Shown piece after piece: positions 9,240 through 18,037 of a DNA stretch of 64,000 nt (its first letter is position 1; each line of letters opens with the position of its first letter). The stretch is from Arthrobacter sp. ov407 (GTDB lineage: Bacteria > Actinomycetota > Actinomycetes > Actinomycetales > Micrococcaceae): contig NZ_FNGD01000017.1 of assembly GCF_900102895.1 (NCBI RefSeq), positions 1 through 64,000 of the forward strand. The letters are read 5' to 3'. The notes beneath the pieces were generated by a model. That model saw nothing but the letters and a program-made list of their open reading frames with translations, did no database searches and was not told the origin of the DNA. Both the position numbers and the translations under genes were made by a program.

Positions 9240-10457
9240 GTGCAAGCATCGCTGAGCCTGGCACAGGCACGGCGGATCGCGTTGACAGCCCAGGGATTGG
9301 ACAAGGAACGGCCCGCCGGACCCGTGAGCGCACGGGCGGTGGGCCGGACCTTTGCCCGGCTGCACCTGGTTCAGATCGACTCCGTCAACGTGGTGTCCCG
9401 CAGCCACTTCCTGCCGTTCTTCTCGCGGCTCGGCAACTACGACCGCGCCATCCTGGCACGGATGGCGGGAACCCACCCGCGCCGGATGATGGAGTATTGG
9501 GCCCACGAGGCCTGCTTCATCCGACCCGACCACTTCCACGATCTCGTGCAATGGCAGAACCGCAAATGGGTGGGCGCGCACAGCATGGACCCCGAACTGC
9601 GCAACGGGGTGGCGGCCAAGGTGCTGGAAACCCTGGCCGCCGGGAAGCCGATGACCGCCGCCGAACTGACAGCCCGGCTCGGCCACGTGGAGGATCAGCA
9701 GCGGGACAACTGGGGCTGGAACTGGAACGCCGTCAAAAGGGTGCTGGAACATCTCTTCGAAGAGGGCCTTGTCTCCGCATCCTCGCGGACTGAATCCTTC
9801 GAACGGCGCTACACCCTCACCTCCAAGGTGCTCCCCGGACCGGGCGGGGAAGCGGCATGGCCCGAACCGGACGCGGCCGCCGCGATGGACCGGCTGATCG
9901 ACGCAGCGGCCCGGGCCCACGGTATTGGGACCGTGCGGTGCTTCGCGGACTATTTCCGGACACCGCAGAAAGCAGCCGCCGTGGCAGTCCGGAACCTCGT
10001 GGACAGCGGCCGGCTGCAACCGGTCACGGTAGCCGGCTGGGACCGGCCCCTGTACCGTCACGCGGAGGCGAAACTTCCGCGCTCAGCCACCGGCCGGGCG
10101 CTCCTCAGCCCCTTCGACTCCCTGGTGTTCGAACGCCGGCGGCTCGAGGAGCTGTTCGGATTCCACTACCGGATCGAGATCTACACGCCCGAGCCGAAGC
10201 GCAGGTACGGCTACTACGTCCTGCCGTTCCTGCTCCGCGACGCGATCGTCGCCCGGGTGGACCTCAAAGCGGACCGGGCCGGCGGCCGGCTCCTGGTCAG
10301 GACCGCCCATGCGGAAGCCGGCGCGCCGGCGGACACCGCCGTCGAACTGGCCGCGGAACTGCAGCTCATGGCAGAGTGGCTGGGACTGGACGGGGTAGTT
10401 GTCTCGCCAACGGGGAACCTTGCGCCGGCGCTCGCCGAAGCCGTGGCTGCCCGGTAG
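9240..10457 (+). CDS. YcaQ/AlkX-like winged-helix protein (putative DNA cross-link glycosylase)
   Basis: A 405-aa protein of the winged-helix family that includes E. coli YcaQ and Streptomyces AlkZ, which release bulky or cross-linked N7-alkylguanine from DNA. It has three winged-helix-like segments. The family's catalytic Q-x-Q/D motif appears as HLVQIDSVNVV, the QxD form. Other conserved pieces are YWAHEACFI, KRVLEHLFEEGLV and LLSPFDSLVFERRR. GTG 9240 has AAGGG 5-9 nt upstream. It is probably cotranscribed with hpf (33-nt gap). The substrate is inferred from the family only. Confidence 0.78.
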   Translation: MQASLSLAQARRIALTAQGLDKERPAGPVSARAVGRTFARLHLVQIDSVNVVSRSHFLPFFSRLGNYDRAILARMAGTHPRRMMEYWAHEACFIRPDHFHDLVQWQNRKWVGAHSMDPELRNGVAAKVLETLAAGKPMTAAELTARLGHVEDQQRDNWGWNWNAVKRVLEHLFEEGLVSASSRTESFERRYTLTSKVLPGPGGEAAWPEPDAAAAMDRLIDAAARAHGIGTVRCFADYFRTPQKAAAVAVRNLVDSGRLQPVTVAGWDRPLYRHAEAKLPRSATGRALLSPFDSLVFERRRLEELFGFHYRIEIYTPEPKRRYGYYVLPFLLRDAIVARVDLKADRAGGRLLVRTAHAEAGAPADTAVELAAELQLMAEWLGLDGVVVSPTGNLAPALAEAVAAR

Positions 10458-10560
10458 ATCGCACTATCCGCTGTGAGGGAACAGGCGCCACCGGCCCTGC
10501 GTCTCTCCCGTAGACTAAACACGCCAGAATTCGGCAGCTTGAGACTGGGAGCAACTTCAC

Positions 10561-13299
10561 GTGGCATCACTTATCGAAAAACTTCTCCGCACGGGTGACA
10601 AGAAAACCCTGCGGCAACTGCGGAACTATGCCGATTCCATTAATGCCCTGGAGAGCTCCTTCCAGACCTTCACGGATGCCGAGCTCCGTGAAGAAACCGA
10701 CCGTCTGCGCGAACGCCACCAGGCCGGCGAGAAGCTGGACGATCTGCTGCCCGAAGCCTTCGCGGCCGTCCGCGAAGCCTCCTCCCGTACCCTCGGCATG
10801 CGCCACTTCGATGTCCAGCTCATGGGCGGCGCCGCCCTGCACCTGGGCAACATCGCCGAAATGAAGACCGGTGAAGGCAAGACCCTGGTCGCCACCGCTC
10901 CGGCGTACCTCAATGCCCTCGCCGGTAAGGGCGTCCACGTCATCACCGTGAACGACTACCTCGCCGAATACCAGTCCGACCTCATGGGCCGCGTCTACCG
11001 CTTCCTCGGCCTGAGCAGCGGCTGCATCCTGTCCAACCAGGACCCGGCGCTGCGCCGCGAGCAGTACGCCGCGGACATCACCTACGGCACCAACAACGAA
11101 TTCGGCTTCGACTACCTGCGCGACAACATGGCGTGGGACAGCTCGGAACTCGTCCAGCGCGGCCACCACTTCGCCATCGTCGACGAAGTGGACTCGATCC
11201 TCATTGACGAGGCCCGCACCCCGCTCATCATCTCCGGTCCGGCCCAGGGCGACACCAACCGCTGGTACAGCGAATTCGCCAAGGTCGTCACGCGCCTGCA
11301 CGCCGAAACCGACTACGAGGTCGACGAGAAGAAGCGCACCGTCGGTGTCCTCGAGGCCGGCATTGAAAAAGTCGAGGACTACCTCGGCATCCACAACCTC
11401 TACGAGTCCGCCAACACCCCCCTGATCGGATTCCTGAACAACGCCATCAAGGCCAAGGAACTGTTCAAGCGCGACAAGGACTACGTCATCCTCGACGGCG
11501 AGGTGCTGATCGTCGACGAGCACACCGGCCGCATCCTCGCCGGCCGCCGCTACAACGAGGGCATGCACCAGGCCATCGAAGCCAAGGAAGGCGTCGAGAT
11601 CAAGGCCGAGAACCAGACGCTCGCCACCGTCACGCTGCAGAACTACTTCCGCATGTACGGCAAGCTCGCGGGCATGACCGGCACGGCCGAGACTGAGGCC
11701 GCCGAGTTCATGAGCACCTACAAGCTCGGCGTCGTGGCCATCCCCACCAACCGCGACATGACGCGGATCGACCAGGCCGACCTCGTCTACAAGAACGAGA
11801 CCGTCAAGTTCGACGCCGTCGTCAATGACATCGCCGAACGCCACGAAAAGGGCCAGCCGGTCCTCGTCGGCACCACCAGCGTCGAGAAGAGCGAATACCT
11901 CTCCCGGCTGCTGGCCAAGGAAGGCGTCCGGCACGAGGTCCTTAACGCCAAGAACCATGCCCGGGAAGCGTCCATCGTGGCCCAGGCCGGCCGCAAGGGC
12001 GCCGTCACCGTCGCGACCAACATGGCCGGCCGCGGTACCGACATCATGCTCGGCGGCAACGCCGAGTTCACCGCCGTCGCCGAACTGGCCAAGCGGGGCC
12101 TGGACCCGGAGGAAAACTCCGAGGAATACGAAGCCGCATGGCCCGAGGCGCTCGAATCCTCCAAGCAGGCCGTCAAGGACGAGCACGAGGAAGTCCTGAA
12201 CCTGGGCGGACTCTACGTGCTCGGCACCGAACGGCACGAGTCCCGCCGCATCGACAACCAGCTCCGCGGCCGTTCCGGACGCCAGGGCGACCCAGGCGAG
12301 TCCCGGTTCTACCTCTCGCTGACAGATGACCTGATGCGCCTGTTCAACTCCGGCGCGGCTGAACGGCTCATGAACAGCTCGGTGCCGGACGACGTCGCCC
12401 TCGAATCCAAGCTCGTCTCGCGCGCCATCGCCTCGGCCCAGGGCCAGGTGGAAGGCCGCAACGCCGAACAGCGCAAGAACGTGCTGAAATACGACGACGT
12501 CCTGAACCGCCAGCGCGAGGCAATCTACGGTGACCGGCGCCGCATCCTCGAAGGCGATGACCTCCACGAGAAGGTCCAGTACTTCCTGGAAGACACCATC
12601 AACGCGTTCATCGACGAGGCCACGGCCGAGGGCACCGGCGATGACTGGGACTTCAACCTCCTGTGGTCCAATCTCAAGACCCTCTACCCCGTAAGCTTCA
12701 CCCCGCGCGACGTCATTGACGAGGCCGGCGGCAAGTCCCGCGTCACGGTCGACTTCCTCCGGGAAGAGATCCTCTCCGATGCCCGTCTGGTCTACCAGGC
12801 CAGGGAGCAGGCGATCGGCTCCGAGAGCATGCGCGAACTGGAGCGCCGGGTGGTCCTGTCCGTCATCGGGCGGAAGTGGCAGGAACACCTCTACGAGATG
12901 GACTACCTCAAGGAGGGCATCGGGCTGCGCGCCATGGCCCAGCGCGACCCCCTGGTGGAGTACCAGCGCGAGGGCTTCATCATGTTCCAGGCCATGATGG
13001 AGGCCATCCGCGAGGAGAGCGTCGGCTTCCTGTTCAACCTCGACGTCGAAGTGACACCGGCCGAGGACGTTGTGGTGGCGGACGCCGAGGGCCAGCACAC
13101 CGAACACCACGAGCCGCAGATCCATGCCTCCGGACTTGAGGCCCCCGAGAAGCCCGCACAGTTGCAGTACACCGCGCCTGGCGAAGACGGTGCCGCCCAG
13201 ACCCGGATCGAGGCGAAGGGCACTGGACGCTCGGGAAACCCGGCCAAGGCCGCGGCGCAGGACATCGGCCGCCGCACTGCGAAGAAGAAGCGCCGCTAG
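10561..13299 (+). CDS. secA: preprotein translocase ATPase SecA
   Basis: Motor ATPase of the Sec pathway, 912 aa. It couples ATP hydrolysis to pushing preproteins through SecYEG. Walker A is MKTGEGKTLVAT at about residues 101-112, and the DEAD-like box is IVDEVDSILIDEARTPLI. Motifs ATNMAGRGTDIMLGGN and LRGRSGRQGDPGESRFYLSL mark the second nucleotide-binding domain. The C-terminal tail is Lys/Arg-rich and lacks the Cys/His zinc-binding end of E. coli SecA, as usual for actinobacterial SecA1. It has a GTG start with GGGAGC upstream. Confidence 0.97.
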   Translation: MASLIEKLLRTGDKKTLRQLRNYADSINALESSFQTFTDAELREETDRLRERHQAGEKLDDLLPEAFAAVREASSRTLGMRHFDVQLMGGAALHLGNIAEMKTGEGKTLVATAPAYLNALAGKGVHVITVNDYLAEYQSDLMGRVYRFLGLSSGCILSNQDPALRREQYAADITYGTNNEFGFDYLRDNMAWDSSELVQRGHHFAIVDEVDSILIDEARTPLIISGPAQGDTNRWYSEFAKVVTRLHAETDYEVDEKKRTVGVLEAGIEKVEDYLGIHNLYESANTPLIGFLNNAIKAKELFKRDKDYVILDGEVLIVDEHTGRILAGRRYNEGMHQAIEAKEGVEIKAENQTLATVTLQNYFRMYGKLAGMTGTAETEAAEFMSTYKLGVVAIPTNRDMTRIDQADLVYKNETVKFDAVVNDIAERHEKGQPVLVGTTSVEKSEYLSRLLAKEGVRHEVLNAKNHAREASIVAQAGRKGAVTVATNMAGRGTDIMLGGNAEFTAVAELAKRGLDPEENSEEYEAAWPEALESSKQAVKDEHEEVLNLGGLYVLGTERHESRRIDNQLRGRSGRQGDPGESRFYLSLTDDLMRLFNSGAAERLMNSSVPDDVALESKLVSRAIASAQGQVEGRNAEQRKNVLKYDDVLNRQREAIYGDRRRILEGDDLHEKVQYFLEDTINAFIDEATAEGTGDDWDFNLLWSNLKTLYPVSFTPRDVIDEAGGKSRVTVDFLREEILSDARLVYQAREQAIGSESMRELERRVVLSVIGRKWQEHLYEMDYLKEGIGLRAMAQRDPLVEYQREGFIMFQAMMEAIREESVGFLFNLDVEVTPAEDVVVADAEGQHTEHHEPQIHASGLEAPEKPAQLQYTAPGEDGAAQTRIEAKGTGRSGNPAKAAAQDIGRRTAKKKRR

Positions 13300-13309
13300 G
13301 CACGACGCC

Positions 13310-13355
13310 AACACACGGGAGGACCGGAGCGATCGCTCCGGTCCTCCCGTGTGTT
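13310..13355 (+). terminator. perfect 46-bp palindrome, probable terminator after secA
   Basis: The two halves are exact reverse complements, centred on GATC at 13331-13334, and the site starts 10 nt after the secA stop. On the plus strand only TTT lies at the end, so it is not a classical T-tract terminator. It may end transcription from both sides, since the next gene (13483-13965) converges on it. Confidence 0.75.
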
Positions 13356-13482
13356 TGCGCCTCCTTTCTCCCCGGCAGGCCAGGCCAGGTTCCTGCCTGC
13401 GGCGTGCTCTTGGCTCCTGCCTGCTTCTGCCGGCGCCTGTTTCTGCCCTTTTCTGCCTGCTTCTGCCGGCGGCCCCGGCCGT

Positions 13483-13965
13483 TCAGCCGATCTCCAGCAC
13501 GGTGACGCGCCAGGCCGATGTGCCGCGCTCCAGCCGCAGGGCGACCGCGCGGACCCGTGATTCCTCGACCACCACCGCGCTGGCCTCGTAGACGTCATCC
13601 GATACGCGGCAGGCCCGGACGGACCGGACGGACGGGTTGCGGTGCAGCCGGCCGGCCGTCGGCGAGCTGCCGGAGGCAACGCGGCGGGTCAGTGCCGCAC
13701 GGTGCTGCAGGGCCGCCAGGCAGCGGGGGTCCAGGCGGCGGGAGAGCTGCTGCGCGGGCCGCGTACCAGCCAGCACTTCGATGGCCGCCTGCACGGTGTT
13801 GCGTGAAATCGTACAAATCTCGCCGGCTTCGTCAACAACACGCAGCGGCGGCGGGGCCGCAGCGGCGGGCATGGCTGGCGCCGCCGTGCCGGACACAACC
13901 CGGAGAGCGGGGACATGCGGGGCTGGGGTCGCCGCGGCTGAGCGGATCCCGGTGACTGCGTTCAT
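13483..13965 (-). CDS. Rv3235-family conserved protein
   Basis: A 160-aa Ala/Arg/Pro-rich cytosolic protein resembling the actinobacterial Rv3235 family, function unknown. The N-terminal 45 residues are low complexity. The conserved part starts ICTISRNTVQAAIEVLAGTR and contains QLSRRLDPRCLAALQHRA, and it ends with two predicted beta strands (RVRAVALRLER, SAWRVTVLEIG). I chose ATG 13965 because AAAGGAA precedes it; the longer frame to 14280 runs through the 7-bp repeats and the LysM gene. It lies downstream of the LysM gene on the same strand (70-nt gap). Confidence 0.65.
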   Translation of the reverse strand: MNAVTGIRSAAATPAPHVPALRVVSGTAAPAMPAAAAPPPLRVVDEAGEICTISRNTVQAAIEVLAGTRPAQQLSRRLDPRCLAALQHRAALTRRVASGSSPTAGRLHRNPSVRSVRACRVSDDVYEASAVVVEESRVRAVALRLERGTSAWRVTVLEIG

Positions 13966-13978
13966 GACGGTTCCTTTG

Positions 13979-14013
13979 CTGATCGCTGATGGCTGATGAC
14001 TGATGGCTGATGC
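13979..14013. repeat. five tandem 7-bp repeats
   Basis: Five copies of CTGATNN (CTGATCG, CTGATGG, CTGATGA, CTGATGG, CTGATGC) lie in the 70-nt gap between the LysM gene stop and the Rv3235-like start. They end 13 nt before that ATG, so they sit in its 5' untranslated region. Confidence 0.85.
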
Positions 14014-14035
14014 TTGTCGGGGTAGGGGCGGGTCC

Positions 14036-14845
14036 TTAATTTGGCGGCGGGAGGACGAGGACTTGTCCGGGCCGCAGGAAGTGCGGGTTGGGTCCGATAG
14101 CCTCGCGGTTCCGCGCATACAGCCGGGGCCACTCTCTGGCGATGTCGGCGTCGGACGCGAGCGGCCCCAGCGCCGCCGCCGCAATACTCCACAGCGAATC
14201 ACCGGACCGGACCGTGACCTCCCTGCGGGCGCCGGGGGTGTCCTGCGCGCGTGCGTGGCGTGCGGCCAGGGGGCCGGCATCCACGATCGGACTCGCTGGC
14301 TTCCAGCGCGGATCCACTGCGGATCCGGCGGCCGGATCTTGCGGCCCCGGCGCCGGGGCCTGCCCGGGTTGCGGTGTCCACGATGCCGACACCGCTGCCT
14401 GGCCGGGCAGGCCCGGACCGGGTCCGTCAGGCGCAGTCGCCGCGGTGGCCAGCGGCGCTGTCAGCAGCTGCAGGCCGACGGCGGCGAGAACGAGGCGTCG
14501 CATGAACGCCGGGCTGAACCGGCCCGTGGCAGCCGCCGCGCGGGTCCTGCCAAGACGGTCAAGCAGCGCTGCCGCGACGGCGATGGCCAGGGACATCACC
14601 CACCAGGTGATGACGATCAGCCCGGCGGTATTTGCCACGATGCCCAGCTGGTCCTCGAAGGAAAGTGACTGCCGGCGGGCCGAGCCTGACTGCCAGCGCT
14701 GGACGAGGAAGCCTCCGGTAGCCGCGAGGAAGATCCCGAGCAGCAGGATGGCAGTGGCCATGGCCGCGTCGGCCCGAACCGTCTGCCTGGGCGGGGACAA
14801 GGGCGAGGGCCGGGTCCCGGGTTGCGGCGCTGCTGTCCGGTCCAT
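14036..14845 (-). CDS. membrane protein with C-terminal LysM domain
   Basis: A 269-aa protein predicted to bind peptidoglycan. It has three hydrophobic segments: MATAILLLGIFLAATGGFLV, then LGIVANTAGLIVITWWVMSL running into IAVAAALLD, then LVLAAVGLQLLTAPLATAAT. A Pro/Ala-rich linker follows, and a C-terminal LysM motif (VRSGDSLWSIAAAALG to RPGQVLVLPPPN). ATG 14845 is preferred because GGAGGAAG lies upstream of it. Position and architecture resemble LysM proteins near secA in other Micrococcaceae; the exact role is not known. Short direct repeats lie upstream of the start. Confidence 0.75.
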   Translation of the reverse strand: MDRTAAPQPGTRPSPLSPPRQTVRADAAMATAILLLGIFLAATGGFLVQRWQSGSARRQSLSFEDQLGIVANTAGLIVITWWVMSLAIAVAAALLDRLGRTRAAAATGRFSPAFMRRLVLAAVGLQLLTAPLATAATAPDGPGPGLPGQAAVSASWTPQPGQAPAPGPQDPAAGSAVDPRWKPASPIVDAGPLAARHARAQDTPGARREVTVRSGDSLWSIAAAALGPLASDADIAREWPRLYARNREAIGPNPHFLRPGQVLVLPPPN

Positions 14846-14870
14846 GGCTGCTTCCTCCATTCGATCCAAA

Positions 14871-14920
14871 TGCTGTTTGATGCTGTTTGATGCTGTTTGA
14901 TGTCACTTGATGATGTTTGA
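14871..14920. repeat. 10-bp tandem repeats upstream of the LysM gene
   Basis: Three perfect copies of TGCTGTTTGA (14871-14900) are followed by two diverged copies, TGTCACTTGA and TGATGTTTGA. The array starts 26 nt upstream of the LysM gene start, inside its likely promoter or leader. The 10-bp period is close to one DNA turn. Confidence 0.85.
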
Positions 14921-15055
14921 GGCTCTTGAATCGAGTCTGGGCCTGTACGCACCAGTTTGTCTAGATGCAGTTCGGCGCCTGTGGATTGAGCGGCGCCTAT
15001 GGCTTGTCCGTGCCTGTGGATTGACCGGGGCGGGAGGCGAGCCTACGCTGGCGCC

Positions 15056-15625
15056 ATGCGGTGGGACGCCCTGTTTGACGACATGGAGGCGCAGCTGGCG
15101 GCGCGCCAGCGGCTGGATTTTGAGGCTGAAATAGCGGAGCGTGCACTGGTGGACTCTGCGGGCGTGGAGCTCGCGGACAGGCTCCGCGGGTCCCTTGGGC
15201 TCAGCATCCGCGTGCACCTGTTTTCAGGGCCGGTGTTCGAGGGGGTGCTGAGCCATGCGGGCAGCGAAGCCCTGGTCCTTGATGAGCCCCAACACCAGGT
15301 GTTGATTCCCTATGCCGCGGCCGCACAGTATGGGGGTCTTTCGCGGGTGGCGGTTTCCGAACCGTCAACCGTGCGCCGGCGGCTCGGTTTGGGCAGCGCC
15401 CTCCGGGGACTCGCCAGCAAACGGGCGCGGGTGACCATATTTCTCTCGCACGGGCGGGCAGAGGCCGCTCTCCACGGCGTCATTGACACGGTCGGCCGGG
15501 ATTTCCTGGATCTGGCCTTGACGCGGGAGGGCGAAGACCGGCGTCCGGCGAACGCCCGGCAGGTGGTGGCCATTCCTTTCGGCGCCCTGGCGAGCGTCAG
15601 ATCCGTTGGTGCCGCGGGCGGCTAG
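15056..15625 (+). CDS. conserved hypothetical protein
   Basis: A 189-aa soluble protein I do not recognise as a named family. An N-terminal helix (MRWDALFDDMEAQLAARQRL) is followed by two beta-rich stretches that look like small barrel or Sm-like folds: IRVHLFSGPVFEGVLSHAGS to VLIPYAAAAQ, and RVTIFLSHGRAEAALHGVID to VVAIPFGALASV. The two halves are similar in pattern. ATG 15056 has GGGAGG about 20 nt upstream, so the RBS is not ideal. It is divergent from the LysM gene and convergent with the HTH gene. Confidence 0.7.
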   Translation: MRWDALFDDMEAQLAARQRLDFEAEIAERALVDSAGVELADRLRGSLGLSIRVHLFSGPVFEGVLSHAGSEALVLDEPQHQVLIPYAAAAQYGGLSRVAVSEPSTVRRRLGLGSALRGLASKRARVTIFLSHGRAEAALHGVIDTVGRDFLDLALTREGEDRRPANARQVVAIPFGALASVRSVGAAGG

Positions 15626-15639
15626 TCAGAACGCCAAGT

Positions 15640-15861
15640 TCAACTTCCGGCAGACTTCGACTTGGCCTCTTCGATCATGCGGCTGGCCTCGGCGTAGCGT
15701 TCCTGGATGTACTGCTCGAGCATCTTCTCCTCGACACGCCACTGGCCGCGGCCGCCCACCTGGATCGCCTTGAGCTCGCCGCTGCGAACGAGCGCGTAGG
15801 CGGCCGGAGAGTTGATCTGGAGCTGCTCGGCAACGTCAGCGAGAGTCAGGAATCGGGGCAT
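15640..15861 (-). CDS. small helix-turn-helix (excisionase/MerR-like) DNA-binding protein
   Basis: A 73-aa protein with a single winged HTH of the HTH_17/BldC-excisionase type (LTLADVAEQLQINSPAAYAL, then VRSGELKAIQVGGRGQWRVE) and a basic C-terminal helix. Such small proteins in actinobacteria include BldC-like developmental regulators and excisionases. There is no integrase next to it, so a regulator is more likely. ATG 15861 gives the normal family N-terminus; the longer frame to 16107 is read from noncoding sequence. Confidence 0.8.
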   Translation of the reverse strand: MPRFLTLADVAEQLQINSPAAYALVRSGELKAIQVGGRGQWRVEEKMLEQYIQERYAEASRMIEEAKSKSAGS

Positions 15862-16013
15862 GAGTCCATTTTGCCACCGTTGATGCCTACTGGTGCGGTT
15901 ATCCACAGTTTGCGCCTGTTTGGCCCTGGATCTTCCACCCGGGCGGAACGGGCGCAACAATGGGGGTGCCCGGCATCCCGGGAATGGGCGGCGACGACAG
16001 GGGGAGCGGACGC

Positions 16014-16658
16014 ATGAGTGGAAGCGCGGCAGCCGAAGGGGCCCGTTTGAAAAAGCCGTCCTGGAAAGACCCCCGGCTCCTCGTCGGAATCCTGCTGGTC
16101 CTGGCATCCGTGGTGGGCGTGGTCTCGCTGGTCGGCGCCGCGGACCAGACCACCGAAGCCTACGCGGCGCGGGAGCCGATCGCCGTCGGCGAGACGCTGA
16201 CCGTCGACAAGCTGCACCGGGTCAAGGTACGGCTCGGCGAGGTGGAACAGCACTACCTGACCCCGGAGTCCGGCCTGGATGCGGGCCTCGTGGCCGTGCA
16301 GAGGATCGGCAAGGACCAGCTGCTGCCCCGCGAGAGTGTCGGCCAGCTCGATGGGCTGGACCGCAAGCCTGTCGCCGTCACCGTCGAGGAAAACCTTCCC
16401 GCGCAGGCCGTCGCGGGCTCCCGCGTGGACGTCTGGGTGGCCTTGCCGGATACCCGCAACGGCTTCAGCGAGCCCAAGCTGCTCCTCTCCGGCGCCGAAA
16501 TTGCGCAGATCACCTCGGGCAGTACGGCCCTGGGGTCGTCCCGGTCGATGGTGGTCATGGTTCTGGTCCCGGACGCCCAGATGCCGAAGCTGCTGGGAGC
16601 CCAGGCCAACAAGGCAAAGATCGCCGTCGTGTGGAATCCGGGCGGTACGGCGCGATGA
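16014..16658 (+). CDS. SAF-domain protein, CpaB/RcpC-like
   Basis: A 214-aa protein with one N-terminal TM (LLVGILLVLASVVGVVSLVG) and an extracytoplasmic SAF domain (EPIAVGETLTVDKLHRVKVR). This is the layout of CpaB/RcpC proteins of Flp/Tad pili. ATG 16014 has GGGGGAG upstream. Its stop overlaps the start of the CpaE-like gene (ATGA), so the two are translationally coupled. A truncated tadA/cpaF gene sits 43 kb away at 59455; whether both serve one pilus is an inference. Confidence 0.75.
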   Translation: MSGSAAAEGARLKKPSWKDPRLLVGILLVLASVVGVVSLVGAADQTTEAYAAREPIAVGETLTVDKLHRVKVRLGEVEQHYLTPESGLDAGLVAVQRIGKDQLLPRESVGQLDGLDRKPVAVTVEENLPAQAVAGSRVDVWVALPDTRNGFSEPKLLLSGAEIAQITSGSTALGSSRSMVVMVLVPDAQMPKLLGAQANKAKIAVVWNPGGTAR

Positions 16659-17980
16659 GCATTCCCGTGGTGACTGTGGGGGACTCCCGCGACGACCTGG
16701 TGGGTGGCCTGGAGCGTCTGCACGGACCTGTGTCCGTTGTCCGGCGGTGCGGCGAGCTAGCGGAACTGCTGGCCGCCTGCCAGAGCGGGCTGGCCCGCGC
16801 CGCTGTGATCGCGTCGGGCAGCGAAGAGCTGACGGCCTCGCTGGTGGACCGGCTGGCCGCCGTCGGCGTCGTCGTCATCGCCCTGACTGACAATCCGGAA
16901 GAAGCGGCCCGCCTGCGGACCATTGGCGTGGCAGCGGAAGCCCCCTCTGCTGATGCCGCTGACCTTGCGGCGCGGATTTCCGCAGCGGTTGCGCAGCTCA
17001 GTGGCCCCGGACACCGGCCGGGGCCCGCTGCGTCCGAGGACGCCTCCTCCGTCGCCGTCACGGCCGTTGGGCAGGTTCCGCGGTCGTCCGGGGTGCACGC
17101 AGTCACCCCAGGCACTGCCGCGAAGGGCCGGATCATTGCGGTCTGGGGCCCGGCCGGCGCGCCGGGCCGGACCCTGGTGGCCGCCAACATTGCGGGGGAG
17201 TTGGCCGCGGAAGGGCAATCGGTGCTCCTGGTCGACGCCGACAGTTACGGGGCCAGCGTGGCCGCCCTCCTGGGTCTGCTGGACGAGGCTGCCGGGCTGG
17301 CCCAGGCCTGCCGGCTGGCAGACCAGGGCGTGCTCGACGCCGATGCCCTGCTCAGGATCGCCACGACGGTGGCGACCAAGGCCGGGACGTTTCGTGTACT
17401 CACCGGGATCACGCGGGCGGACCGCTGGACGGAACTGCGCGCCGCGGCGCTCACACTGGTGCTGGAGCGGGCCCGGGAGATCGCGGATGTCACGGTGGTG
17501 GACACCGGCTTCTGCCTCGAAGCCGATGGCGAGCTGGGCTTTGACAGCGGCGCGCCGCGCCGCAACGCCGCGACCCTGAGGAGCCTGGAGTTGGCCGACA
17601 CGGTCTTGGCCGTCGGGGCGGCCGACTCCATCGGCGTGCCGAGACTTGTCCGCGGCCTTGCCGAGCTTCAGGCGGCTGTCCCGCAGGCAGCGCCCCAAGT
17701 GGTCATGAACAAAGTCAGGACCTCCGCCGTCGGGCGCTCGCCCGAACGCCAACTCCGGGCTGCGTGGGAGCGGTACGGCCCCTCGGCGCCGTTGACGGCG
17801 TTCCTGCCATCCGACCCCGCGGCCTGCGACGACGCCCTGCTGTCCGGGGCACTTTTGCTCGAATCCGCCCCCGAATCTGAGCTGCGGCGGGCGGTCGCCG
17901 CATTGGTTTGTGCACCTGCCCAGCGAAACAAGAAATCCTTTGTCTTTTCTTCCACAGCAGAGCGCCGGGCAAAGCGTTAG
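16655..17980 (+). CDS. CpaE/TadZ-like MinD-family protein
   Basis: A 441-aa protein. Residues 1-110 look like a receiver-type domain without a clear phospho-Asp, and residues 145-400 are a MinD/ParA-like ATPase domain (IIAVWGPAGAPGRTLVAANI, VLLVDADSYGASVAALLGLL, VTVVDTGF). In Tad systems CpaE/TadZ proteins help position the pilus machine. The P-loop reads GPAGAPGRT, with Arg where the Lys of GKT is expected, so nucleotide hydrolysis may be weak or absent. It is coupled to the SAF gene by a 4-nt overlap. Confidence 0.75.
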   Translation: MSIPVVTVGDSRDDLVGGLERLHGPVSVVRRCGELAELLAACQSGLARAAVIASGSEELTASLVDRLAAVGVVVIALTDNPEEAARLRTIGVAAEAPSADAADLAARISAAVAQLSGPGHRPGPAASEDASSVAVTAVGQVPRSSGVHAVTPGTAAKGRIIAVWGPAGAPGRTLVAANIAGELAAEGQSVLLVDADSYGASVAALLGLLDEAAGLAQACRLADQGVLDADALLRIATTVATKAGTFRVLTGITRADRWTELRAAALTLVLERAREIADVTVVDTGFCLEADGELGFDSGAPRRNAATLRSLELADTVLAVGAADSIGVPRLVRGLAELQAAVPQAAPQVVMNKVRTSAVGRSPERQLRAAWERYGPSAPLTAFLPSDPAACDDALLSGALLLESAPESELRRAVAALVCAPAQRNKKSFVFSSTAERRAKR

Positions 17981-18037
17981 GGTCAACATAAGGGCCGCAA
18001 AGAGGCGGCTGTGAACTTCTTTTATGGAGGCGTTTCG

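Noticed and set aside
10567..13314. 915-codon open frame antisense to secA
   Set aside because: Same cause. The translation is low complexity (Val/Gly/Leu/Asp) and covers the whole secA gene on the other strand.
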